A stretch of 58,014 nucleotides of DNA from Myxococcus eversor. Its GTDB lineage: Bacteria > Myxococcota > Myxococcia > Myxococcales > Myxococcaceae. Position 1 is the stretch's first letter. The number at the start of each line of letters is the position of its first letter. A model generated the notes under the pieces. It was not told where the DNA came from. It ran no database searches and saw only the letters and a list, made by a program, of their open reading frames with translations. The position numbers were made by a program, and so were the translations under genes. Shown here piece after piece: positions 35,128-44,807 of the stretch. The stretch spans positions 382,447-440,460 of the forward strand of contig NZ_JAAIXY010000008.1 of the NCBI RefSeq assembly GCF_010894455.1, in the 5' to 3' direction.

Positions 35128-35901
35128 TCAGGTGGCGTTGGCCCTGACGAAAATCCACTTGTTGGCGGCCTCGGTCAACGGGTGGTTGATCACGAAGCGC
35201 CGGGAAGGCCCAGAGGGCGACACGCCTTCCGCATCGACCGTGGTCGGATTCCAGCTATTGGAGCCATACTTGCAAAGCAGGATGTAACTGATGGAGCCCA
35301 TCTTCGCGAGCCCTCCCGCGACCTTCGCTTCCTGCCTGGTGCCGCTCTTCCAGTCGTTGATTGGATTCCCGATGTTGTCCGTGGCGCCGGGACGCTGCGT
35401 GAGGGACGACACCGCCCTGGCATCGAAGAGCTTGAGGAACACCTTGTCATTGGTCCCCGTATCGCTGCCGGAGGCGGTGGAGATGAAGACCTTGAACTCG
35501 TCATAGGCCGGCGCGGGGGCGTCCCCTTCTCGGAGCTGCTGCAAATCGAAGGTCGCGGGCGAGCGCATGGCACCGCTGCCCGAACCGACCAAGGCGTCCG
35601 GCAGCGCATACCATGTCTCGCCGGTGGTCTTGTCGGTCAACCAGAGCCCGCCAAGCTTCCATTTCGACCCGGTGAAATGGACCCTGATCTTCGCCGGCGT
35701 CCCATCCAAGGTGAACGTGAGCGGGTCGAAGATCTCGATGGAGCCCTTCTCATAATTGTTGCGCCCGCTGTCTCCACTGGCGGGCCGCTCCTTGTTGCTC
35801 ACAGCTCCCGCGGCATTCACGAGCTCGATATCGACATGTTCGTCCGTGCCGTCATTGCCTGTCCCGATCAACAACTCATACGCACGCGTGGTGGTGGCCA
35901 T
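35128..35901 (-). CDS. Tandem PLAT/LH2-like domain protein
   Basis: 257 residues, no signal peptide. Residues 6-100 read YELLIGTGNDGTDEHVDIEL, then GSIEIFDPLTF, KIRVHFTG and LGGLWLTDKTTGETWY, the order of strands in a PLAT (LH2) beta-sandwich. Residues 130-250 repeat the pattern: FKVFISTASGSDTGTNDKVF, then KLFDARAVSS and SISYILLCKYGSNSW. PLAT domains bind lipid or protein partners. No catalytic domain is attached. The assignment is from pattern only. Confidence 0.55.
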   Translation of the reverse strand: MATTTRAYELLIGTGNDGTDEHVDIELVNAAGAVSNKERPASGDSGRNNYEKGSIEIFDPLTFTLDGTPAKIRVHFTGSKWKLGGLWLTDKTTGETWYALPDALVGSGSGAMRSPATFDLQQLREGDAPAPAYDEFKVFISTASGSDTGTNDKVFLKLFDARAVSSLTQRPGATDNIGNPINDWKSGTRQEAKVAGGLAKMGSISYILLCKYGSNSWNPTTVDAEGVSPSGPSRRFVINHPLTEAANKWIFVRANAT

Positions 35902-36025
35902 TCGTTATCTCCGCTGACTGGTGGGTGCTGTGATTGAGCATCACGATGGCACCATGCGGAGGGTGGGCCTCACCATCGGTAAAACACCGATTGACAAAGG
36001 GCGGTTTCTCTTCGTGGCGTGCAGC

Positions 36026-36643
36026 TCAGTCTGTCTCGTTGGCCTGAGCCAGCAGATGGACCAGCTCGGCCACGGTGCTCACCTGGAGTTTTTGCAGGGC
36101 GCGAGCGCGGTGCGCCTGCACCGTGCTCTCGGTGAGGTCGAGCGTGGCGGCGATCTGCTTGTTGAGCAGGCCCTGGGCGTACAGGTGGCACACGTCGCGC
36201 TCGCGCGAAGACATGCCCGCCAACCGCGCCCGGACGTGCTCGCGGGCCGCGCGCCGGGCGGCGGCCTCCGCGTCCCGTACGATGGAGCGCGCGCACACGG
36301 AGAGGAGCGCCTCGGCATCCACCGGCTTGGAAAGGAAGTCCACCGCGCCCTGCTTCATCGCAGTGACCGCCGAAGGCACATCGGAGTGGCCGCTCACGAA
36401 GATGAGCGGGAGCAGAATGCCAACATCCAGGAAGGAGCGTTGCAGTGCCAGGCCATCCAGCCCCGGCATCCGCAAGTCCAATACCGCGCAGCCCCGGTCA
36501 TTCGCGGAGAGGCGTGCGAGCAGCACCTCCGGCAATTCAAACGCCTCCACCACGTAGTTCGCGGTGCGCAGGATTCCGCCCAGGTAGTGCAACTGGAAGG
36601 GGTCGTCATCCACGAGGAAGACCCTGGGAGACGGGCTACTCAT
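36026..36643 (-). CDS. FixJ/NarL-type response regulator
   Basis: 205 residues. The receiver domain has the acidic pocket VDDDP, phosphoacceptor Asp56 in AVLDLRMPG, the conserved Ser in FVSGHSD and Lys in FLSKPV. The LuxR-type HTH (SSRERDVCHLYAQGLLNKQI, LTESTVQAHRARAL) ends the protein. It overlaps the hybrid histidine kinase stop by ATGA, so the kinase is its likely partner. Confidence 0.93.
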   Translation of the reverse strand: MSSPSPRVFLVDDDPFQLHYLGGILRTANYVVEAFELPEVLLARLSANDRGCAVLDLRMPGLDGLALQRSFLDVGILLPLIFVSGHSDVPSAVTAMKQGAVDFLSKPVDAEALLSVCARSIVRDAEAAARRAAREHVRARLAGMSSRERDVCHLYAQGLLNKQIAATLDLTESTVQAHRARALQKLQVSTVAELVHLLAQANETD

Positions 36644-38838
36644 GAGGCCTCCTGGATGGTCAGGGGAGGCCCGCCTTCGAGCTCGGCCCTGAGCATCTTC
36701 TCCACCTCCACGAACTGGGCTGCGAGCGTCACGAGCGCCGCGCCGAGGCCTTCCAGCCGGCCCTGCCTCGCCGCCGCCTCGACCTTGGCGCAGACCTCGG
36801 ACATCTGAACCGCACCGAGGGTGGCGCTGGCCGACTTGAGGATGTGCGCTTCCCAGGCGAGGTCCTTCGCGTCCCCTCGTTCGAGCGCCTCCGTCAGCCG
36901 GGGCAGGCGCCCCCGCGTGCTCTCCAGGAAGATGTGCAACAGGCCCTCGAAGAAGCGCGGCTCGCCCAGGCTCCCGATGCGCCGCAGCTTCGTGAGGGGC
37001 TCCTGCTCCAGCGAGGGGGCGGCGGCGCCGCGCGCCTTGGCCACGCGGGTGAGCACGGCGTCGAGCTGCGCGACGTCGATGGGCTTTCCGACGAAGTCAT
37101 ACATGCCGGCCCGCCTGCATGCTTCGCGGTCCTCCTCGAAGAGGCTCGCCGTCATGGCGATGACATGCGGCACACGCCGGCCCGCGGTGGCCTCGCCGAG
37201 CCGCGCGGTGGTCTCGAGGCCGCTCATGCCAGGCATCTGCAGGTCCATGAAGACCACGTCATAATCCTTGCTCGCGATGGCCTCGAGCGCCTCGCCGCCG
37301 CCACAGGCGAGGTCCACCGGATAGCCCAGGCGGGCGAGCTTGGCGCGCGCCACCTCCCGGTTCACGGGGTGGTCCTCGACGACGAGGACGACGAGCGGCG
37401 GGCGATTCTCGGCGAGGGTGGGAGCGGCGGGCTCGGGGGCGGCCGCGGCCGCGAGCTGGAGCGCGAAGGAGAACACCGAGCCACGCCCGGGCTCGCTCTC
37501 GACGAGGATGTCACCGCCCATCGCCGCGATGATCTGCTTGCTGATGGCCAGTCCGAGCCCCGTGCCGTCGTGGCGGCGTGTGATGCTGGAGTCGGCCTGT
37601 GTGAAGGGCCGGAACAGGCGCGCGAGCACGTCGGGCGAGATGCCGATGCCCGTGTCTTCGACCCGGAACTCAATCATGTCCCCGGCCGCGTGCTCCAGGC
37701 CTGGCGGGAGCGCGGTGATTCGGAGACGGACCGTGCCGCGCTCGGTGAACTTGATGGCGTTGGAGGTGAGGTTCACCAGCACCTGCCGCAGGCGCGCATC
37801 ATCGCCGACGACATGCGCCGGCACGTCGGGACCCTGCTCCAATGACAGCTCGACCGACCGGGTCCTGGCCGCGGGCCGCAGCATGTCGATGACCGAGGCA
37901 GCGAGCTTTCGGAGCTCGAAGGGGGCATGCGACAGGATGAGCTTCTGCGCGTCGATCTTCGCGAAGTCGAGGATTTCCTCAAGGAGTCGGAGCAGCGCTC
38001 GGGCACTGTCATTGATGGTGCGCACGTGGGCCCGGCTCTCGAGGCTGAGCGACGTGTCGAGGACCAGGTCAGAGAGGCCGATCACCGCGTTCATGGGCGT
38101 GCGGAACTCGTGGCTCATCGCCGCGAGGAACGCGGCGCGGGCGTGCGACATCGCCTCGGCGCGCTCTTTCTCCACAGCGAGCTCGCGCAGTTTGACAGAC
38201 AGTTCGTGGCGCGCCTGCCGCTCCCGCCGCTCCGCCTCGAAGCGCTTGCGCCGCTGCTGCTCGAACGAGCTGGCCGAGAGGCTGCCGACGATGTTCAGGG
38301 TGGCGAGCGCGAGCGCGGTCGCAACGCGCCCTTGGGTGTCCATCGCCGCCTGGGGACCTGCCAGGGTGACGAGTACCACCCCCCCAAGCACGAACACACC
38401 GCCGGCGATGGACCGCGGGAGCAGGGGGCCTCGCATCGCAAAGGAGAAACAGCAGATGAGGGTGGCGCAGGCGATGACGGGGCCTTGGATATGTCCCGTC
38501 GACAGCTTCGACAGATGGACGACGGACCCGAAGAGCACCATCGCGGCGAGCCCGAGTTGGACGGTTTGATCCATCTGCCGGGGCGACCGGGCGCGGCGCA
38601 GGAGGACCAGCCCCACCCCAGCAGCCACGAGGAGCAGGGCTCGCGAGGAGACGGAGACAGTCAGCCAGGCCCCCTGAAGCTGGGAGAAGTCGTTGCCCAC
38701 TGTCACGGCAAAGGTCACCCCCATCGCGCCCAGCACGATGGCGAATTGCCGCCCGTCCTCGCGGAGGAAATGCCGTCGGTATCGCTGCTCACGAAGGCGC
38801 ACTACCCCTGGAGTAGGGGATACATCCTGCATGGGCAT
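36640..38838 (-). CDS. Membrane hybrid histidine kinase with receiver and HPt domains
   Basis: About 732 residues from ATG 38838 (38934 is an upstream in-frame start). Order: a membrane region of about six segments, HisKA with phospho-His in SHEFRTPMNAVIGL (about 241), HATPase (LVNLTSNAIKFTE, VEDTGIGI, DGTGLGLAISK), a receiver with Asp in FMDLQMPGMSGL (about 529) and HPt with HILKSASATLG (about 663). It is an ArcB/BarA-style phosphorelay. The response regulator follows with a 4-nt overlap and would accept the phosphate. The signal is unknown. Confidence 0.94.
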   Translation of the reverse strand: MPMQDVSPTPGVVRLREQRYRRHFLREDGRQFAIVLGAMGVTFAVTVGNDFSQLQGAWLTVSVSSRALLLVAAGVGLVLLRRARSPRQMDQTVQLGLAAMVLFGSVVHLSKLSTGHIQGPVIACATLICCFSFAMRGPLLPRSIAGGVFVLGGVVLVTLAGPQAAMDTQGRVATALALATLNIVGSLSASSFEQQRRKRFEAERRERQARHELSVKLRELAVEKERAEAMSHARAAFLAAMSHEFRTPMNAVIGLSDLVLDTSLSLESRAHVRTINDSARALLRLLEEILDFAKIDAQKLILSHAPFELRKLAASVIDMLRPAARTRSVELSLEQGPDVPAHVVGDDARLRQVLVNLTSNAIKFTERGTVRLRITALPPGLEHAAGDMIEFRVEDTGIGISPDVLARLFRPFTQADSSITRRHDGTGLGLAISKQIIAAMGGDILVESEPGRGSVFSFALQLAAAAAPEPAAPTLAENRPPLVVLVVEDHPVNREVARAKLARLGYPVDLACGGGEALEAIASKDYDVVFMDLQMPGMSGLETTARLGEATAGRRVPHVIAMTASLFEEDREACRRAGMYDFVGKPIDVAQLDAVLTRVAKARGAAAPSLEQEPLTKLRRIGSLGEPRFFEGLLHIFLESTRGRLPRLTEALERGDAKDLAWEAHILKSASATLGAVQMSEVCAKVEAAARQGRLEGLGAALVTLAAQFVEVEKMLRAELEGGPPLTIQEAS

Positions 38839-39164
38839 TCGGGGCACGGAGCAGTCTCTCGCGGGGGCGCCAGCCGTGTCCACGCCGCATGACGACACCC
38901 GCCCGCAACCCCTTTCCCCTTCTCTCCTTCGCATGGTGCGTTACGCGCAAGTCCATCCAGACACCGCTCGGAGCTCACCCCGTACGCGCGGAGCTTCCGG
39001 AAGGCCACAGGGGCGCGCCCGACTGGCGGTGGCACTCGGGACTCGGGTCGACTCCGCCCCTGTGCGGTCTGTCGCGCGGAGACGTCCCATCACCACCACC
39101 CCACCCGCGGAATCGCACGGGCGCGTCCATGTTGATGCCAGACTCAGGGCCACCGTCGATGATG
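38839..39164. other. Intergenic region upstream of the hybrid kinase
   Basis: About 326 bases between the kinase start and the end of the beta-propeller gene. No gene is supported; the kinase promoter should lie here. Confidence 0.5.
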
Positions 39165-40481
39165 TTACTCCCGCAGCACGGTGAGCCCTGTGTCGGTCAG
39201 GACATAGAGCATGGCCGGTGCCACGGTGGGGTCATACACGAGCTGGAGCACCTGCTTTCCATTCACGGAGTCCACGCGAGTGAGCGTCTCTCCGTCCTGC
39301 TCGATGCGCCACAGGCCCTGGTCGTCGGTGCCCACGTAGACGATGCCCTCGTCGGTGGCCGCCAGCGCCGTCACGTTGTCGGAGGGCAGGGTGGTGATGC
39401 GCGTATAGTTCGCGCTGGAGCGGTCCGTCTGCTCCATGCGCCACAGGCCGAAGTCACGGCTGCCCACCCAGGTGGTCCCCGCCTTCGTGCGAGCAATCGC
39501 GCGCCAGTGGTCGAAGGCCTCCAGGCTGTTGAGTTGCGAGTTGTGCCCCTTGTAGCTCCAGGGCACCGGGCCCTCCCAGGTGCGCTCCTTGTCGAAGTCC
39601 TCCAGCACTCCGTTCGGCTCGAGGATGCCCACCAGCCAGTCATTGGCCACGAGCACTTCACCGCCGGCCCCGATGCCGAGTCCCCAATTGAAGCCCGCCT
39701 GAAGCGACTGGGACACGCTGCCGTCCGCGCGCGGTGTCTCCAGATACCAGGCCGCATGGCGGTGGCTGTTGTATGTGAGGCCGCGAACCAACGTCACGCC
39801 GTGGTTGGTGCCGATGTAGACATCTCCCCGGTCCCTGCCGCGCATCACCCGCTGGCAGGCGAGCACCGAGCGGTCCTCGTCGTAGTGGAAATCATTGGTG
39901 TTGCGGATGCCGAGCTGCTGCTGCCCGCCGGACACTCCCGCGCTGCGCCACAGGTGCTCCTCCAGCACCACCTGGCCGTCGGACTCCAGGCGCACCGCGT
40001 CCAGGTCGCCCTTCTGGTACTCCGCGAAGCGCTCCGCGGTGTAGTGGGGCTCTCCTTCCACGGGGATGTATGCGTGGGGCTTGTCCGGGACCTCCGGCTG
40101 CAGTTCGTAGGTGTGGTAGCCCACGTAGGCGCGCCCCGCCTCGCCCCCGCAGATGACGGTGGAGCCGAGCGCCTTCTTGTCCCTCCCGAAGCCCTCCGCA
40201 GCCTGTCCCACGCCACGCGTCCACGTGGGCGCCGTGTCGCCGGGACGCAGCACGCCAATCTCCGCGCCCTTCAGCAGCCAGATGTTGTGCCCCTCGTCGA
40301 CGCCGATGCTCCGGACACCCGCGCCAATGCCAAACGCCGTCGCGTAGTCCTTCACCGCGTCCAGGGGCCAGGGGCCAGGGCCATCCGGCGAGTCGACGTC
40401 ATCCTTGCCCGACGACTCGCCGCATGCGCCGAGGAACACCGCCATGCCCACTGCCGTCGCCCATCGCCACCCGCCGTGCAT
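39165..40481 (-). CDS. Beta-propeller lipoprotein
   Basis: 438 residues from ATG 40481, with GGGAGGG upstream; the signal MHGGWRWATAVGMAVFLGAC has a lipobox. Repeated segments of about 45 residues end in patterns such as GVDEGHNIWLLKGAEIGVL, DVYIGTNHGVTLVRGL, TTWVGSRDFGLWRM, IVYVGTDDQGLWRI and LYVLTDTGLTVLRE, typical of two-component-sensor-like or Vgb-type propeller blades. Probably an extracytoplasmic binding scaffold; no catalytic motif seen. Confidence 0.7.
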   Translation of the reverse strand: MHGGWRWATAVGMAVFLGACGESSGKDDVDSPDGPGPWPLDAVKDYATAFGIGAGVRSIGVDEGHNIWLLKGAEIGVLRPGDTAPTWTRGVGQAAEGFGRDKKALGSTVICGGEAGRAYVGYHTYELQPEVPDKPHAYIPVEGEPHYTAERFAEYQKGDLDAVRLESDGQVVLEEHLWRSAGVSGGQQQLGIRNTNDFHYDEDRSVLACQRVMRGRDRGDVYIGTNHGVTLVRGLTYNSHRHAAWYLETPRADGSVSQSLQAGFNWGLGIGAGGEVLVANDWLVGILEPNGVLEDFDKERTWEGPVPWSYKGHNSQLNSLEAFDHWRAIARTKAGTTWVGSRDFGLWRMEQTDRSSANYTRITTLPSDNVTALAATDEGIVYVGTDDQGLWRIEQDGETLTRVDSVNGKQVLQLVYDPTVAPAMLYVLTDTGLTVLRE

Positions 40482-40859
40482 GCACCCTCCCGGCATCTCG
40501 CTGCTGCCAGAAAGACAGCAAGGCGTATGCCCGGTGGGGATGGGAAAACTCCTTCCCACCGTGGCGACTCCAAGGGGAGACGGCACGGAGGTGGGCGTGG
40601 TTTGACTGGAAGATGACGACCCGAGGGTGAACCGCTGTCGCCAGGACTGGAGCCCGAGGGAACGCTGGTTCCTCCAGGTCGGTGCAGGGCCTACCGTTGC
40701 CTGCGGGGGGAGCCCCCCTCCCTGGAGCCACTCTCACCAGGGGCACAAAGGGACGTCGTGGTGTGGCCTGCACGAGGCCTGGGAGGAAGTATCCTGTCCG
40801 GAGAGGATGGCGTCCGGCGGGCCAGTCCGCCCGGCCATGCTGGTGCTCGGAGGTGTCTC
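40482..40859. other. Divergent intergenic region, no gene seen
   Basis: About 378 bases between the beta-propeller lipoprotein (minus) and a small membrane protein (plus). Short open frames exist but lack ribosome-binding sites and protein-like composition. Confidence 0.5.
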
Positions 40860-41003
40860 ATGTCGCAGTCCACCCGTTGGCTCGTGGCAGGCGTTGTCGG
40901 GGCGCTCCTGGCGGCAGGAGGAGCCGCTTTCCTCTGGGCGCGCGCCGCGGTGAAGCGGAGCCCCTCCATCATCCATCCCGATGAGGAAGGACCCCGCAAG
41001 TAG
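40860..41003 (+). CDS. Small single-pass membrane protein
   Basis: 47 residues. GGAGG precedes ATG 40860 with good spacing. WLVAGVVGALLAAGGAAFLW is one membrane segment, followed by a short basic and acidic tail ending DEEGPRK. Function unknown. Confidence 0.55.
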   Translation: MSQSTRWLVAGVVGALLAAGGAAFLWARAAVKRSPSIIHPDEEGPRK

Positions 41004-41210
41004 AGCACCCGGCACCCCTCCCGCTGCCTTCATTCGCCGATTCAACGAGGTCTGCGAGGACCTAGCGTCTGGATGCAAGCGAGACACTGGTGTCAGCCGG
41101 GCCCCGAGACGTCATTCACGCCCGTGGGGGTCGTGAAAGACATTCAGGGGCTTGTTCTTCGTCGTCACGGGTGATTGGTTCCCGAGCTGTTTGAAGAGGG
41201 GGAATCACAC

Positions 41211-44200
41211 ATGAATCGTGGCACGAGACGGATGTCTGGCATCGCGGCGTGGTGCGGGTTGCTGTGCGCGCTGTGGCTGGGGGGCTGCTCGGGGAGCGAG
41301 CCTGTCGAAGCGGCACCCGAGCCCGGCACCGCGCGCGCCGCGGAAGGCTTCTCCCGTCAGGGAACGGTGCTGGCGGGGCGCAACCACTCCCTGGCCCTGC
41401 GCTCGGATGGGACGGTGTGGTCCTGGGGTGGCAATACCTTTGGACAACTGGGCAATGGCACGACGCGCGCGCGTCCGTTCCCCGTGCGGGTGTGGCGCTT
41501 GTTCGACATCCGGGCGCTCGGGGCGGGTGAGCTGCATTCGCTGGCGTTGAAGTCGGATGGGACGGTGTGGTCCTGGGGCAACAACCTGAATGGACAGCTT
41601 GGAGATGGGACGACGACTTCGCGTCCGGTGCCCGTGCCGGTGCCAGGACTGACGAATGCCGTGGCCATCGCCGCGGGCTTCTCCCACTCCCTGGTCTTGA
41701 AGTCGGACGGGACGGTGTGGGCCTGGGGCAACAACGCGACGGGGCAGCTGGGAGACGGGACGACGACGCGACGCGTGTCCCCCGTGCAGGTGCAGGGGCT
41801 GACTGGAGTGATGGCCATCTCCGCGGGCAACGTCCACTCCCTGGCGCTGACGGCGGATGGGCGGGTGTGGTCCTGGGGTGGCAACGCGGACGGGCAGCTC
41901 GGGACGGGTGACCTCACGGGCCGCACGCTGCCCGCCATGCTGCCGGGCCCGACGGGCCTGACGTCGGTGTCGGGTGGGGGCTCGCACACGGTGGCGTTGA
42001 AGGTGGATGGGACGGTGTGGACCTGGGGCAAGAACGACGAAGGGCAGCTCGGCCTGGGCTCCACCGCGGTGACTCTGGTCCCCACGCAGATTCCGGCGTT
42101 GAGCGGAGTCGAGGCGGTGGTGGGCGGCGGGCAGCACACCGTGGCGCTGAAGGGCGATGGGACGGTGTGGGCGTGGGGGAGCAACGCGCGGTCGCAGCTG
42201 GGAGATGGAGGCATGCTCCAGCGGCTGTCGCCCGTGCAGGTGCCAGGACTCACGCAGGTCCGGGGTGTGTCAGCGGGCGGCGGACAGCACTCGGTGGCGG
42301 TGAAGGCGAGTGGAGAGGTCTGGGCCTGGGGCTCGAACACCGACGGTCAGGTGGGCGACGGGACGTATCTGATGAAGTCGGTGCCCGTGGCGACGCGCGC
42401 GTGGCTGGAGCGAGTCGAGGCCTCGGGAGGGCAGTATCACTCCCTGGCGGTGAAGGCGGATGGCGCCGCCTGGTCCTGGGGCGGCAATACGTATGCGCAG
42501 TTGGGCGATGGGACGACCGTGTCGCGCTGGGCTCCGCTCAAGGTCACGCTCCCGGGGCTGCCTCTGGTGGGCTCTGTCGCCGCCGGAGGACTGCACTCGG
42601 TGGTCCTCAGGGAAGACGGCACGGTGTGGGCCTGGGGCTCCAACACCTACGGCTCCATCGGGGATGGGACGACGACCGCGCGATTTCTCCCAGTCCAGGT
42701 GCAGGGCGGGCTGGTGGCCACGGCCGTGGCCACCGGATTCCGTCATGCGCTGGCGCTGAAGGCGGATGGCACGGTGTGGGCCTGGGGCTCGAACTCCATC
42801 GGCCAACTCGGAGATGGCACAGGCCTCAATCGGACCGTGCCCACCCGAATCCCAGGGTTGTTGAACATCGTCTCGCTCGCCGCGGGCGAAGCGCATTCGC
42901 TGGCCTTGAAGTCCGACGGCACCGTTTGGACGTGGGGCCACAACAGTACATCGTGGATGGAGTTGGACCCCGAGGAGCCGACGGGAATGGGGCTCCTGTC
43001 TCCGATGCAGGTGCTGGGGCTCTCGGACGTGGTGGGTGTCTCGGGTGGCAACAGCCACTCCCTGGCGCTGAAGGCGGATGGGACGGTCTGGGCCTGGGGC
43101 AACAACGATTACGGGCAGTTGGGAGACGGCACCGTCGCTTCGAGGATGACACCTGCTCCGGTGGTAGGACTCTCGGGCGTGGTCGCCGTGTCAGCGAATG
43201 GGATGTATTCCACGGCGCTCAAGGCGGATGGGACGGTGTGGACCTGGGGGTACAACGGCTCCGGCCAACTGAGTGGAGGCAGCGGACCAGCGCGGTCGCT
43301 GCCCGCGCAGGTTCCTGGCCTGTCCACGGTCCGGTCCCTGGTGGCTGGCGGGAGTCATGCCCTGGTGGTGAAGGACGACGGGACGCTGTGGTCCTGGGGG
43401 TACAACTACTCCGGACAGATTGGTGATGGGGTGACCGACCGGAAGGCGAGCCCCGTTCCTTCTTTGATTCTCCGCTCGCGTGGGGTGGCCGCGGCCTCCC
43501 AGGTCGCGCTGGGGCTGACTCCGGACGGCAGGGTCCAGGCCTGGGGCATGAACGTCTGGGGGCAGTTGGGAGACGGGAGCATCATCACCCGGCCGGAGCC
43601 CATCGAGGTGTCCGGGCTGACGGGGATGCTGGCGGTCTCCATGGCGTACAACCATGCGCTGGCGCTGAAGTCAGACGGAACGGCGTGGGCCTGGGGGTCC
43701 AACTCGAACGGCGCGTTGGGAGATGGGACGCGGACCCAACGCAACACCCCCGTCCAGGTGCTGTCCACGGTCAGGTTTCTCTCCGTCTCCACGGGGGCCG
43801 CTCACAGCATGGCCCTGGCGGAGGATGGGACGGTGTGGGCCTGGGGGGGCAATGGATATGGAGAGGTCGGCGATGGGACACAAACCCTGCGCTCCCAGCC
43901 TGTCCAGGTGGTGGGGCTGACGCAGGTGATGGCCATCGCGGCGGGAAACTCGTTCTCGCTGGCCTTGAGGGCGGACGGGACGGTGTGGGGGTGGGGACAC
44001 AATGCCTATGGCCAGTTGGGGATCAACTCCACGACAGCGCGGTCGCTGCCCGCCCAGGTGCTGGGGCTCACGGGCGTCACCGCCATCGGGGCCGGCAATG
44101 GCCATTCCCTGGCATTGAAGTCAGACGGGACGGTGTGGGGGTGGGGCAATAACGCCTACGGAAACCTGGGGGACAACACCACGGTCAACAAGCTCACGCC

Positions 44201-44519
44201 CGTGCAGACGAAGGTGCTGACCGGAGTGGTGTCGCTCTCAGCGGGCGTGCAGCACAATCTCGCAATCACAGTGGGAGGACTGGTCTGGGCGTGGGGACGC
44301 AATGACCAGGGTCAACTGGGAGATGGCGTCCCGTCGACGTCGAAGCTGCTGCCCGCGCGAGTGAGCCCGCTCGGGACGGCCGTGGCGGTCTCCGCCGGAG
44401 GAGACCATTCCCACGCCATCCTCGCGGACCGGAGCGTCTGGTCCTGGGGCAGCAGCACCTATGGACAGCTCGGCACCGGGCTGTCGCTCATCCGGGCCGC
44501 TCCCGTGCAGGTCTGGTGA
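41211..44519 (+). CDS. RCC1-repeat lipoprotein with 21 repeats
   Basis: 1102 residues. The signal MNRGTRRMSGIAAWCGLLCA continues to LWLGGCSGS, a lipobox. Twenty-one copies of an approximately 50-residue unit follow, each with the core SLALKSDGTVWxWGxNxxGQLGDG, that is, an RCC1/BNR-like blade; this would build three seven-bladed propellers. The DNA is also repetitive (for example gggacggtgtgg recurs). GAGGGGG precedes ATG 41211. Such surface lipoproteins are abundant in myxobacteria; no activity is established. Followed by a strong hairpin. Confidence 0.9.
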   Translation: MNRGTRRMSGIAAWCGLLCALWLGGCSGSEPVEAAPEPGTARAAEGFSRQGTVLAGRNHSLALRSDGTVWSWGGNTFGQLGNGTTRARPFPVRVWRLFDIRALGAGELHSLALKSDGTVWSWGNNLNGQLGDGTTTSRPVPVPVPGLTNAVAIAAGFSHSLVLKSDGTVWAWGNNATGQLGDGTTTRRVSPVQVQGLTGVMAISAGNVHSLALTADGRVWSWGGNADGQLGTGDLTGRTLPAMLPGPTGLTSVSGGGSHTVALKVDGTVWTWGKNDEGQLGLGSTAVTLVPTQIPALSGVEAVVGGGQHTVALKGDGTVWAWGSNARSQLGDGGMLQRLSPVQVPGLTQVRGVSAGGGQHSVAVKASGEVWAWGSNTDGQVGDGTYLMKSVPVATRAWLERVEASGGQYHSLAVKADGAAWSWGGNTYAQLGDGTTVSRWAPLKVTLPGLPLVGSVAAGGLHSVVLREDGTVWAWGSNTYGSIGDGTTTARFLPVQVQGGLVATAVATGFRHALALKADGTVWAWGSNSIGQLGDGTGLNRTVPTRIPGLLNIVSLAAGEAHSLALKSDGTVWTWGHNSTSWMELDPEEPTGMGLLSPMQVLGLSDVVGVSGGNSHSLALKADGTVWAWGNNDYGQLGDGTVASRMTPAPVVGLSGVVAVSANGMYSTALKADGTVWTWGYNGSGQLSGGSGPARSLPAQVPGLSTVRSLVAGGSHALVVKDDGTLWSWGYNYSGQIGDGVTDRKASPVPSLILRSRGVAAASQVALGLTPDGRVQAWGMNVWGQLGDGSIITRPEPIEVSGLTGMLAVSMAYNHALALKSDGTAWAWGSNSNGALGDGTRTQRNTPVQVLSTVRFLSVSTGAAHSMALAEDGTVWAWGGNGYGEVGDGTQTLRSQPVQVVGLTQVMAIAAGNSFSLALRADGTVWGWGHNAYGQLGINSTTARSLPAQVLGLTGVTAIGAGNGHSLALKSDGTVWGWGNNAYGNLGDNTTVNKLTPVQTKVLTGVVSLSAGVQHNLAITVGGLVWAWGRNDQGQLGDGVPSTSKLLPARVSPLGTAVAVSAGGDHSHAILADRSVWSWGSSTYGQLGTGLSLIRAAPVQVW

Positions 44520-44548
44520 GGCGTCACGTCGCGCCGTCGTTTGCGAGA

Positions 44549-44584
44549 GGGGCCCACGTGCCCGGTGTTCAGGTCGTGGGCCCC
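44549..44584 (+). terminator. 10-bp hairpin after the RCC1 gene
   Basis: GGGGCCCACG (44549-44558) pairs exactly with CGTGGGCCCC (44575-44584), 29 nt after the RCC1 stop codon; TTGTGTGT follows the right arm. Confidence 0.6.
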
Positions 44585-44807
44585 TTGTGTGTCCGCTGGA
44601 GATGAATCCCTGCTGCGCCGGTCCGGCTCTTGGCGCACGGGGTTTCGTCAATAGCCCGCATCGCTCATTATGGTGCCGTCCGCTACTCCCAACTGGGCTC
44701 CCATCGTCCCGATGCGTCGAGCGCAATACCTCTGTGGAGGGAGCGCGGATGCCCGACTGCCGATGTACCGTGCATCTGCTGTCACGGCGCCACCTGCTGG
44801 GGGACCC

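Noticed and set aside
41400..44460. The regularly spaced DNA repeats in this stretch as a CRISPR or tandem-repeat array
   Set aside because: They are codons of RCC1 protein repeats in one long frame, with about 150-bp spacing and no unique spacers.
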